Shown piece after piece: positions 1 to 11,223 of a stretch of 64,000 bases of DNA (the first letter of the stretch is position 1; each line of letters starts with the position of its first letter). The notes beneath the pieces were generated by a model, which saw nothing but the letters and a program-made list of their open reading frames with translations, made no database searches and was not told the DNA's origin. A program made the translations under genes and the position numbers. The stretch is from Taxawa tesnikishii (nom. ined.) (lineage: Eukaryota; Ascomycota; Dothideomycetes; Dothideales), in the NCBI GenBank assembly GCA_030247885.1, contig JAPDRO010000007.1, forward strand, positions 813,501-877,500, given 5' to 3'.

Positions 1-1676
1 TCGGACTTGCAAGAGAAAAGGCGGTGGGCATGGGGTACAAGATTGGCATGCTGAGGATGGCAGAAGATGTTGGTTTGGGCAGGAAGAAGACAGAGAATCT
101 TGGACGGAGAGGATTGGCTGGGAATATGTTCGGTGGGCTGCATACGGCCTCTTGACAAGAAAGGAAATGTATGCTGACTTGCTTTTGCTCCAGTGCTCAA
201 ACTCTGCGGCGCGGCGTCGCAGGAGGGTTATAGATTCGAGCAGTGCATGGAGCTTGGTCAATCCGTCAACGACAACTGCGTTACCATAGGTTCCTCCCTT
301 GACTACTGCCACATACCGGGACGAGCGCATCACGAACAGCTACCTCCAGACACGCTGTCAGTCGCACAAGGAATACACAACGAGGCGGTATGCAGCTGAT
401 GTGATTCACGTGAAGAGGCATGTCGCCTGACAGTCAAACAGGGTCTTTTGGAAGTCTCCCCGATACCGTCGGCAGAAGACCTGGTCTCAGACCTTCTTCG
501 ATACCTGTTGGATCCCAATGACAAAGACCGCGCATTTGTTCCCTTCGACTCGAACGATGATGTAGCGCTGCTGATCAACAACTTCGGAGGCGTATCGAAC
601 TTCGAGCTGGAAGCATTGACGCATGTGACACTGAAATTGCTCGGTATGCGCAATTCTGCGAAACCCTGCATAACAATGTTCGTACTAATCCATGTTGCGT
701 AGAGCGCGATTGGAAGATCAAGCCGAAACGAAGCTTCGCGCAGCCTTTTGAGACATCGCTAAACGCGCCTGGCTGGTCAATCTCCCTACTGAACATGAGC
801 GGCATATCCAAAGAAACAAAACTCTCCACATCTACGATATTCGAGCTCCTGGATAGGGATACGGCAGCGCCTGCATGGCCGAGGAACGGATACAAGCATG
901 CGCAAGAGGAATCACAAGCAGAAGCGCAGAAGGGGAAGAGTGCAGCGCAGGCCGCGGGCGGTCAAGGACCAAAAGGTAAGGCCGCATTCTGATAAGTCAA
1001 CCGTCGGTCGGACCTAGTAGTGACCAAGCTTCCTAGTAAACCCTGAGACCCTCGACCGCGCTCTGCGGGAAGCTTGCAACGCAGCCATCAAGGCCGAGCC
1101 GGACATCACAAAGTGGGACATCCAGATGGGTGACGGCGATTGCGGCGAAGCCGTGGTCGGCATCTGCTCATCGGTTCTCAAAACCTCGACGCCGGGCTCT
1201 GCAAGCAGCACGACGGGCACCTCTTCCCGATCCTGGACGCTGTCGGCGAGGACGTCGAGGAGATTGGCGGTACGCTCGGCGCCATCATATCCATCATCCT
1301 AGCCTCGTTCACCAGCTCTCTGCGCACAGAAGCCGCCGCGCAGGGCGAAGCGTTCCAAATCAGCATCGCGGAAGTCAGCAAAGCGGCGGGCGCAGCATTG
1401 AAGAATCTGATGACGTACACCGGCGCGAGAGTCGGTGGCAGGACGGTCATGGATACCCTGATCCCGTTCTGCGAGACCTTGGAGAAGGAGCAGGATTTTG
1501 TCAAGGCGATCCACAGAGCGGAGAAAGGCGCGAAGGCGACCGAGGGCATGCAGGCCAAGTTTGGACGCGCTACGTACGTTGGCGACAAGACGGATGCGGA
1601 GAAGACACCGATGGATCCTGGCGCGTGGGCGGCGGCGGTGTTCTTGCAAGGGTTGGCCGAAGGGTTTGGCATGTAG
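1..1676 (+). CDS. DAK: Dihydroxyacetone kinase, C-terminal part (5' end outside window)
   Basis: Phosphorylates dihydroxyacetone (and glyceraldehyde) with ATP in the cytosol, for glycerol use and dihydroxyacetone detoxification. The reading runs through five exons: 1-132, 194-387, 442-643, 703-975 and 1037-1676, with GT-AG introns between. The first part matches the DhaK substrate-binding domain (GRRGLAG, VSPIPSAEDLV, INNFGGVSNFELEAL). The second part is the DhaL ATP-binding domain and begins at the MGDGDCG motif near 1126. The frame breaks at a run of four A at 1180-1183. One more A would continue SVLK into NLDAGLCKQHDGHLFPILD and the intact DhaL helices down to the stop. The substrate-binding histidine region lies upstream of the window. 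I read the break as a likely sequence error, because family similarity continues on both sides. Family assignment is very secure; completeness cannot be judged. Confidence 0.9.
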
Positions 1677-1849
1677 TATTGCTATCTCTATGGTTATGCT
1701 TGCTGCCTTGGATAGAGGCCAAGCAAGGCCCGATCACTAGCAGCAAGGCTAGTCGCAGGGCGCACCTTTCCAAAAACTGATCTGGATTGGTAAATAACAA
1801 CTTGTTCATACCTCCGCGCCATAGTCAAGAGTCACCAACATTTACTCTA

Positions 1850-4096
1850 CTACGTGGCGCGATCCATCCTAGCCCTCAGCTTGTAATACTTCTGCACATC
1901 AGTAACACTGGGCCTGATCTGCTCGATCGCCTTCTCGAAGTCCTCTGGCTTCAACTCCGCGCGTCCGGCATCGATTGCGTGTTGTCCCACCTTCCTCAAC
2001 AGAGCTTCCAGATCCGCGCCGGACCACATCTTGCACTTCTCGTCGCGGACCAGCTCTTCAATACCGGAGGGATATTTGACATTCCGCCTGGTTTTGGAAT
2101 TGATCAAGGCCTTGAGAATCTCGACGCGCTCGTTGGGACCTGGCAGGTCGACGAAGAGCAGCGTTTCCAGGCGGCCCGGGCGCAGCATTGCTTCGTCGAT
2201 GATGTCTGGTCTGTTTGTTGCCGCAATGACGTAGATGCCGGCGCGTGCTGAGAGGCCATCAAGTTCGGTCAGTAGCGTGTTGACTACCCTGCTGGAAGCC
2301 TCGGAGAGAGAATCGTCACGGCGGGGAACAAGGGCGTCCAGTTCGTCGAAGAAGATGACGCAGGGGGCGGAGGAACGGGCACGGTTGAAAAGAGTACGGA
2401 CTGCGCGTTCGGATTCACCAACGTACTGGAATTGTGTCAGTTGGAGAGCGAGGGTTGGCTGGTCTTAGAACTGGACATACCTTGTTGATGAGCTCGGGTC
2501 CCTTGATGCTGATGAAATTCGCTTTTGATTCCGCTGCAACCGCCTTCGCAAGTAATGTTTTACCACAGCCGGGTGGGCCCCAGAGAAGAACGCCCGTGGG
2601 AACGGAGATACCGACTTGCGCGTACCTTTCCGGATTCTGTAGAGGTCCCACGATCGCAGCCTCGAGTTGCTTGCGAACGGACTTCAAGGCGCCGACGTCG
2701 TCCCATGTCGTGTCTGGTACCGTTGCGAAACCCTCACGCTTGGATGAAGGGGTGATTCCAGGTAAAACCGATAGAAATGCCTCCATAGAAACCCGAGGGT
2801 CGTCAAAGCCTTCAGGTTCAGGACGACTTGTGTCACGGAGGCGGCGTAGCAGACAATCCAAACCTTGAATGACTTTTGATCCTTGCGGCGTGCCGTCGAT
2901 ATCCATGTTCGTATCCGCATCTAGAGCTTGCTTCTTCAAGGCCTCCTTGTAGAGTTTCAATGCCCATGCTCCCGCTTTTCCTACAAGATCTCGAAGATCT
3001 GCTCCTACGAACCCTGCCGTCATCTTCGCTAGCCTTTCAAAGTCAACATCCTCGTCTAGTGGTGTTTCTCGAGTCTGTGTGCGAAGGATAGCCGCCCTCA
3101 TAGACTCGTTGGGGACTCCCATGTTTATCTCGGTATCAAATCGTCCACCGCGCCGTAGGGCCGAATCTAGACTGTCCGGCCTGTTGGTAGCCGCGATAAC
3201 GATGACGGGTTTTCCTCCGCTGTTCTTGCTTTCCAGAGCCAGGCTGTCTATGCTGATAAGTAGTTGCGCGACAATGCGCTTCTCCATCTGACTTTGTGAA
3301 CTCTCTCTTTTGGCGCGATCACATCGATTTCATCGATGAAGATGATGCAAGGCGCCAGTTTGCGTGCTTCCTCAAACAGGTCCCGGACCTGTTTCTCCGA
3401 TTCTCCAGACATGCCGGACACTATTGAAGGACCCATAATCTCTACGAATGGAACGCCCAGCTTGGCCGCGTAGGCTCTCGCGAGCATGGATTTACCACAT
3501 CCGGGAGGTCCATGTAGGAGAATACCTCTCGGTAGGGGCACGTTCATCCTGGTGTAGACATCCGGTTTCGTGAGTGGTAGGATCAGCAGATCCCCCAGTT
3601 GTTCTATAACTTCGTCGATGCCTCCAAGGTCTTCCAGCTTGACATCAGACGGGGCTGAGCGATCCACCTCTTCCGCTGGTTTCCTCCTCTTCTTTGGCGG
3701 TTCTCCGTTTGCGTCTCTCTTCTTGGAGCCGTCCACGCCGCCGTTGGCCACGGCCGAGGAAGGAGGAGCAGGATTTACGGGCAGCTTCCAAGAGCTCGTG
3801 ATGGCGCGATTCATGATGTTGGCTGAAGGCGATGGCTCTCTGCGCTCTTGCCGCTGCTCTGCAATTGCTTCTTCATCAACGTCGTCTTTCTCGGCGGCGT
3901 AGGCGTCCAGCACACGATCCAGGCTATCCTCGAGGACCTTCTTTGGTTTGCGCTTCAGGCTCGAATTAGAGCGCTGGATGTGCTGGTACAAGGTGGATAC
4001 GTCGTGGCGCTGTGTGGATTCCAGAAGAGGGAGGACCGCTTGGTAGACGTCGCCGTCGAGCCCGCGCTGCAACGATCTGCCGCCCCGCCCAGGCAT
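1850..4096 (-). CDS. RIX7: AAA ATPase RIX7/NVL, 60S ribosome assembly factor
   Basis: A tandem AAA+ ATPase that strips assembly factors from pre-60S particles in the nucleus; essential in yeast. The order is a charged, lysine-rich N-terminal region, then AAA domain 1 (Walker A GPPGCGKS, Walker B IIFIDEID), a linker, then AAA domain 2 (Walker A GPPGCGKT, Walker B VIFFDELD, sensor region AATNRPD). An intron at 2426-2480 separates ELINK from YVGESERAV. About 730 residues, close to the family size. The frame breaks at a run of four T (plus strand) at 3308-3311. Adding one base restores VIAPKRESSQSQMEKRIVAQ, the normal sequence after Walker B. As the gene is essential, a sequence error is the likeliest cause. 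The start at 4096 is the first Met of the open frame. SEC13 lies upstream on the same strand. Confidence 0.92.
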
Positions 4097-4694
4097 CGTG
4101 GCCGTAGAATCTGGGGAACCGCGGTCTTCTCAAGAACTGTGTACTCGAGTAGAGGAGTTACTCATGCCAATGCGACAGCACGTTGATACAGGCGGCAGGA
4201 TGCATCTGATTCATGGGATGAGGAGGATGAGGAGGATGAGGAGAAGAGCATAACATTTTCCTGATCCATCACCTCCAGACGCCTTATCGATACCGGCCGG
4301 CTGGTCGGGCCGAGAGGACGCCAGTCCGCCGGTCGTGCCTGCCTCCTTGACCAAGATTAACCCTTTAAACAAGCATCGGATTGGAGGCCGACCGTACGAC
4401 ATCCCGCACGTTTGCTCCATCATCTACCTTACTGAGAACACTGCCTAGGACTCGACTCATCTATGGTACGTATACATGGCTCAGTGAACAACGGTAATGA
4501 GTGAGCTGAAAAAGTGGGTTGAATGTCGACTGAGTACGTTTCTCAAGCTCAAGTAGATGCAGCGCTGGTCTAGCTTCCATTGCGACTTTTGCTACATTAA
4601 AAGCCGTCATGCCCCCAACTCATCAACGCCATAATCGCGAGCCGTCAAGACCGTGATGCCTAGTTAATCGCTTGCTCAACGTGCGCCCATTTCT
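4097..4694. other. Intergenic: RIX7 promoter side and SEC13 3' side
   Basis: No gene seen. It holds the RIX7 5' region and the SEC13 3' region, with a short GGATGA/GAGGAT tandem repeat at about 4215-4247. Confidence 0.7.
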
Positions 4695-5882
4695 CTACTC
4701 TTCGATGGTCTTGACGCATTCCCAGTCGCCCTTCAGGCTCTCCTTCCACAGGCTCACTCTGTTGTCGCCAGTGCTAACCGCGAGCACGTTTCCGCTCAAA
4801 CTCCAGCTGACCCTCCAAGCAACAGCATCGAAGTTGAGCGTGTAAGGAGTCCAGCTGGAAGGATTGGCCGGATCGGCGCTCGCAGGACAGGTCCAAATGC
4901 GCACCGTCTTGTCCTGCGATGCCGAGGCGATGTAAGATTTTGACAGAGGCGTGGGCGACCATGCGACATCGCGCACCCAGTCCGTGTGGCCCGTGAGCGT
5001 GCACATGTTGTCGTAGCTCTGCGTCTGCGGGTTGAAGTTCCACAGCTTGACCAGACTGTCGCTGCCGCCCGTGACGAAGCGGCGAAGAGGCTGCGGCTGC
5101 GATCCGGGTGCTTGTGCGCTGGTGAGCTGGCCGGGCTGGAGACTGGGGCTCCATGACACGGCGTTGACTCCCAGGCCGTGTGCGGGGAATATGGTGTGCG
5201 AAAAGGTATTGTCGAGGAATGTGAGGACTGAGACGGAGCCGTCAGAGGACGCGCAGGCCAGGTGGCAGCCGGCTTCAGGAGGTGACCAGGCGATCAGGTT
5301 GACGGATGCGGTGTGGAGAGTAAATTCGTATATTCGTTGCCACTGGCTGCTCTGCTCGCGCCATACCAAAATCTTGCCGTCGTATGAGGAGGAGGCTAGG
5401 ATCGTGCCGTACTTGGGGTGCGCCTGGTGGAACGCTTGATGAGCGATGTGCGACGCTGAACGAGGGAGCATTGCGATCTTACCCAAGAAACACACCAGAC
5501 AGCGCCATCGTGTCTACATCCAAATCTCAGTCTCCTCTTTTCACAATCGCTAACATGCCACGTACCCCTTGAGCGTCTCAGTTAATCGGTGCGAATCGCC
5601 CTCAACTTCGAATATCTTGATGGTCTTATCTGAGGAGCATGTCGCTAGTCGCCTGCCGTAGTAGTCCAGGACGGCATCATGCTGGTGTTGAGCGTGTCGT
5701 TAGCACCAACCGCTATTCCAACTCTTACTCCTTCGCTCGTAGGGGAACATATCCGGGGAAGGAGGGATTGTAAACACCTACAATCATGTCATCGTGACCA
5801 GAGTTGGATATTACTTGTGCCTGCGAAGAGAATTGTTAAAACACTATGTTGTATTCGCGCGACCCAGACAACAACTCACCAT
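4695..5882 (-). CDS. SEC13: SEC13, COPII outer coat and nuclear pore WD40 protein
   Basis: WD40 beta-propeller shared by the COPII vesicle coat (with Sec31), the Nup84-type nuclear pore complex and the SEA complex. Five exons: 5880-5882 (the ATG alone), 5782-5820, 5566-5681, 5483-5513 and 4695-5423. All junctions are GT-AG and the frame is kept, giving 305 residues against 297 in yeast. Diagnostic motifs are [18 protein letters not shown] at the N-terminus, [33 protein letters not shown] and [18 protein letters not shown] at the C-terminus. The start codon forms its own three-base coding exon, so a simple open-frame call would begin too late, at the last exon. No sequence break was found. Confidence 0.95.
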
Positions 5883-6546
5883 GGTTATAGTTGTGGGAGA
5901 ATCAATGTAGGATCAACAATTCCCCATAACATTTCCAGCTACCAGCTACGTAGAGCTTCGGATAGCTGTCGCTAAAGCTCGGCCGCACGGTATGACTAAG
6001 CTGGTAAATATGTATTGAATCTCTAGATTACGCTACACACAAAATCACTTCCCAAAAGTCGATGGAACCTTGATCGATTTGCATCGTTCTCGTACGCTTC
6101 TACAGATTCAGCGTTGACAAATGTCAGTTTCTGCGTAAAACTTGTTATGGTCTAAAATGGTCGAGAAACGAGGCCGGAAAGGTGGGAACTGGCTGTCCGA
6201 CAGCCAGACATCAGCAGAAGCGACAACGGGTTATTGTCATGTAGTGCGACATCTCTGAACAGCGGTCTGAGCGTATCTGAAAAGAGCACGACCAGGGCTA
6301 CGCCTCCTCCTAACATGTTATCATCCTGAGCTTGAGTGTCGCAGAAGTATCACGGGCAGAGCACCGCGAGCTTGTCCGCACATGCGACAAAACGCTCCGC
6401 TGAGCCTCGGCCGTTGTCGGATCACAAGCAAATGCCGACTGATCTCATCATCCACCTTTCGTGTAGTCCATAAGTGGTTGTTCTGTGTTTCTTTGCTTCC
6501 TGTGTTATACTTCTTATTTCCTGTCTTTCCTGGTCTCTTCGCAATC
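5883..6546. other. Divergent promoter region between SEC13 and PEX20-like gene
   Basis: No gene seen in 664 bp. The two flanking genes point away from it, so it should carry both promoters. The stretch before 6547 is pyrimidine-rich, as is common in fungal leaders. Confidence 0.6.
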
Positions 6547-8994
6547 ATGGGCGACGCCCTTTGCGGTCCTTCAAACGCCTTGCAAACCTTCAAGAGCCAC
6601 ACCTCGGTCGACCGCACTCTCCAGCAAGATCGGCTAGTTTCGAGGCAAGCACCATCACGGGTATCTCAACCAGGGAGATATGAGAATGCTCGCTTCTAAC
6701 TTCGTACGCAGGGTTTCCGCTCGCAAGATCCAAACGCCGGTATCCTCGATCCAGAGTTCGAAGCATTCCAAGCCGGCCACCCTGGCGCATTATCCCAGCC
6801 CGACCTCCCTGTCTTCCATCCCGGGCAGCGCTTCCAACAACCGCATCATGGCCCTTCGATAGTACCAGGCTTCGCTGGCCCGTCGCAGGCTCCCGACTGG
6901 GCTGCCGATTTCCAGCGCATGCGCATTTCTCAGTCTCCCTTGCCTCAACATTTCAGTCCCGTACCTCAGGCGCAAAATGCCACTTGGGACGGAATATTCC
7001 AACGGCACAGTCCCGGCTTTCAAAAGGCATCGAACATGTCGCCGTCACCGTTGGCGTTCCACAACAGAGCTCAATATGGCATGAACGGGGGTTCGCGGGC
7101 GGATACTCGCAACAGCAGCTGCCTTCGCAAGGAATACAAGCGGCACAAGAGCAACAGATGGATTTGGATCAGTTTGACGACGCAGCGTTTGAGCGTGCTT
7201 TCGATGCGGCTCATCAAGAAATGGCTATGCTTGAAGGGGAACAGAACATGCACATGGACATGGAAGGCAATGCGCTAGAGCAACTAAGAAAGGAACAAGA
7301 ACCCCAGGAACGCCAGACCCGAACCCTTCCAGATGGTGGGATAGATATATATCCGCATCGTGAGTCCATCCTCGAGGATCTGCGAATTTTGCTGAGCCGA
7401 TAATATAGTGACTCTGTTACGCCTGAGGATGTTCGATTGCATATCTCAAGGCACCGAGGAATCAATGGCTAACCTATCCATATGCCTTTCGCTCTTGGAA
7501 CAAGTGGACGAAGACTTTATTGACCCTGTACAGGCCTGCCTCACAATACCCGTCCTCAACTTCCTCTCGGAACAAGATAACATACCTTACGATACAACCT
7601 TTAAAAACCAGAATCGTGCTGCAGCAACACTACAAAAATTCTCTGACAGAACGGCTGGGCTCTCGCTTACCAAAAAGAGCAAGAGCTTGCCCATGCTTAT
7701 CTAGCTCAACTACCTGCCCGCTTTGACACGAACCATCTTTCTAGTTATGAGAATGACGCGAGGTTGCGAGATTTACGTCGTCGGGACGTTGAAAGTACCT
7801 TGAATGAACTCAGAGGACTTGCTCTAGACGAGCAAATGCAGACGGTCATTCCTCCGCATTGGCAGGATCGTGTAGGTCAAGATGGTCGTATGAACGCCCT
7901 CATCAGTCTGGCATCTCTGGAGAGAGCGAACCAGGGTCTCGCACAGACAGACTGGCCACTCTCGGCTCTTGCTGCCGATGCGCAGGCGATGGCACAAGCG
8001 CCAGAGATGATCGAGGCGCAAGAAGGACTGGCTGCTCGTAACTTCAGCCTCGAAGAGTACCAGCGGCAACTGCGAGAGGACGAACTCTCCGGCCAATCCG
8101 CATTGGAAGCGCAGACCCTGGAGCAAATGAGAGAGTCTGCGTTGCAATCAGAGCTGCAACATCTAGAAGATATTCAAGAACAGGGAAAACGGCAAGAACA
8201 GCAAAACCGCGACGACGAGCTGGCACAGACAGCGGCCGACCTTCTTGCCAAAGTCTCTGATAACAAAACGTCAAAGTTCCAGAACAGCGCTTTCCTGGGC
8301 TTGATGCGTAAGCTAGCCGATCACCAAGTCAAGGTCGAAGGCGACAAAATGGTCGAAGTCAGTCAAGTGTCCTATTTCACATATCCTTCCCCGCTGCGTC
8401 GCGACCACTGCTCCCAGGTCATCTGCACGTCGAACCCCCAGAGTTCATTACTTGCAAGGTCTGGGGCTGTGAGGCCGCCGCGGCTGCGCCAGTCAAGTAG
8501 CAATTCGTACGGTGACTGCTGTCTGGGTTGAGCGTGACTGGATTCCGTAGCACAAGAAAGAATATCCGCGCTGATGTTTCTTTCGTAAGTAGACCGGTTC
8601 CACGCCCCTGAGCGACCAAGTGCCCGACCTCCGACCTGTCGCAGTCGATAACGGTTATCGTCCGCCGATGCTGCACCGTGGTTCTTCACAGGACAATCAG
8701 CGACCACCACTCCCGCTCCACGACGCCGACGTTGACGCTGCCAGCAACACCATCAGAGATGGGCAGGCAGTAGTGGACCTCCTCAACCAGCCAGGCGCCG
8801 AAGAGCCGCCGGCGATCGAAGACCAAGGTGAGCATTTCAGCCTCAACGAATATTGGATCGATGCGCAAGAGGATGTATGGGCAAGTCAAGACCCGTCTGT
8901 GCCCGGCAGGAGACTGCCGGTCGGCTACATGGAACAGTTGCGGAATCTACAGAACCGATTTCTGGTCCCGCAGCACGAGGAGGATAGGGAATGA
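6547..8994 (+). CDS. PEX20: PEX20-like peroxin, PTS2 import co-receptor; central part unresolved
   Basis: Pex20 is the fungal co-receptor that helps Pex7 carry PTS2 proteins such as thiolase into peroxisomes. The start at 6547 gives MGDALCGPSNALQ with the conserved N-terminal cysteine, then VDRTLQQDRL. The intron at 6661-6711 leads into GFRSQDPNAGILDPEFEAF. WxxxF Pex14-type binding motifs follow (WAADF, WDGIF). A run of five G at 7087-7091 breaks the frame; one more G joins GMNGG to FAGGYSQQQLPS. The C-terminal part is also family-like (FLGLMRKLADHQVKVEGDKM, GQAVVDLLNQPGAEE), with another intron at about 8360-8640. Between 7360 and 7860 I could not fix the structure. Candidate introns are 7360-7408 and 7528-7649, and the residues there match nothing I know. 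The ends of the gene are convincing and the middle is not. Confidence 0.62.
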
Positions 8995-11223
8995 AGCAAC
9001 CCTCGTAGCGGATGAGGAAAAGGAGGAATTGCTTATGTGTTCTTGATTGAGCACGCACATACATGCGCACACGCACACTCATCCTCAACACCGCTGCAGA
9101 GCCCGCACTTGCCAAGTCCCTGCCATCACTCCTCATCTCCCCTTCTACTGCAAAAGACTGAATAGAGCGAGTCTGACACTCTATTGCTCCCTGCTGTACA
9201 GATTCCGAATTCATGATGATGAGTCCTTACCACGAGGTCCATTACTGAGATACGATTGTTCAGAATTGAGCACTTGGGCATGACCTTGCCTGCCTCAACA
9301 AAGAACCACCGCCTCGTTAGTCCAGAACATCACTCCAAAGAAGAACGTTCTGACTTTGGAAATGCGAACAGGGCCAGAGAAAGGACGGCTGCGTGTCGGC
9401 AGGTTTCCTGTTCAGCAAGGATGGGGTTACGCGGCTGGTTGTTTCTTTCGGAGGGATATAGAGGTTGGACCGGCATGAAGCGGAGATGCATGTGCGCGGG
9501 CTTGAGCTTGAAAGAACCGAGAAGTTTCAGGGGACGCTTCCTTGAGACCGATGCGATGGTGGACAAATTCACGCCGAAATGTATACAACTGTATCAGATG
9601 TGCACTCTCCATCCGTCGGTTCACACTTTCGCTGATCTGTATAATCCCATCACCCTTCCCATACACACGCTTGCTCTCTTCCTCCTCGTTCTCCATCCTG
9701 GCCAGACAACGAGTTTCTGGTGATCAGTGGTCTCACAAGAACCGCATCAACGGAGCCACAAACATCATCGCACAGCTCAAGCTCAAGTCTCATGAACACG
9801 CGTGTCCGCATGGCATGACAGTCTGCACGTACAAGAGCGATTGACAGGTCACTGTACCTCCCACTCATCCGTCCAATGGAAAAGGCACATCAGGCATCGT
9901 ACAGCGTCGCATGAGGTAGTGAAAAAGCGCGGTGTCTCGAGTCCGTACCACTGTCTACCATCCCGCAGTCTCAAACAGTCACACACTACACAAGGCGCGT
10001 CACATGACAGTAGGAACAGCTTCCCGACCTTGCGAACTGTGCTTGCTGCTCAGGCTGCTGCGCCATCGTTGCGCAACGCCCTGGCTTCTCTGCTGACAGA
10101 TGTCATGCATGAACGCACCGTCATCACCGCTGCGGAGTGCCGGTACCCTGGTCCTGGTCCTGGTCTACTGTCGGAGAGAGTGGGATTGGCGCTTGACCAC
10201 ATTTGTCGTGCCGTAAAATGTATCGACGTACTATGCTCTCGTAGAGATGGTTGAAAGCGAACGGCGTGAGTGAGGTTCAGGTAAAGGTGTTAGCGGAGTA
10301 TTTGAGTTTCTTGCTGGCAACCGTCTCCTTCCCACGTGTAGTACCAAAAGGAAGAGCCATTATGTACGATGTGTTGTCAGAAACTCGTTTCATTGATCGG
10401 CCTGAGTCAATGAAGAGGGAATCCCTCCAGAGCCTATTGCGCCTGTCTGCCTGCCCTGTCTGTCCCGTTCCCTTCCCAGAAGCAATGGAAACACAAAGAT
10501 AGAAGCTGATGTTAGAGGGAAGACAAGGGGAACAAGATCAGCAGAGGTGTTGCTCTTGCGGAATAGAAAGAGGCGAAAACGAAGAAAAAGCAAGAAAGCC
10601 TTCTCCGCTGATCTTGCGGGTATCATTGTAGTAGGGACGAAGTAGAAACGCTAGAAAACAAACAATCCTCCCTCTCATTCAAGAACAAGCGCTGAACCGA
10701 GGAATCCAAGCGCCGGAGAAAGGATCACTCTTGGTGAAACACAGGAGACCAGCAAGCAGTGAAGTCTTGCTCGTCCGGCCATCAGTCTCTTCCCAAATAG
10801 GCAGATTCCTTAGCCGAAGGCAAGGGCACAAGCCAACGCCGCCACCACCGCCACTATAGGCATAGCAACCCTCTCGCAGAAATACTCCCATCGTGTAAAA
10901 TCTCTCCGGGGCTGAGCTCGGCAGTCTTGAATGATGGCCATAAGCAGTTGGGCCAAAACGACTAAGTATGAAAACGTGCACAACCGCGCCTAGCGACCGA
11001 ACAGGCAGTCGTTGAAGTATCGAATCCCTCCATGCATGCGACCATAGATTACGGCCGTGAAGAGTGTCCCGGCAAGGAAAATGTGAACAAACCATGCCAG
11101 TGCTACAAGGCGCCTCCGCCATAACATGCGCTTATCCGCATTGGCAGGTTCGGGGTCGGAGTCGGAGTCGGAGTCGGTGTCACCAGTTTCGCACCCTTCA
11201 CCAGTGACCCAATTGAATCCAGG
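8995..11223. other. 2.2 kb without a recognisable gene
   Basis: Only short, unconvincing open frames on both strands. It contains a CA-rich patch at about 9056-9075 and a GGAGTC tandem repeat at about 11155-11180, just beyond the 3' end of the zinc-cluster gene. Likely 3' regions of the two converging neighbours. Confidence 0.6.

Noticed and set aside
9256-9723. 155-codon plus-strand frame after the PEX20 gene
   Set aside because: No domain, no clear promoter, and likely part of the 3' region between converging genes.
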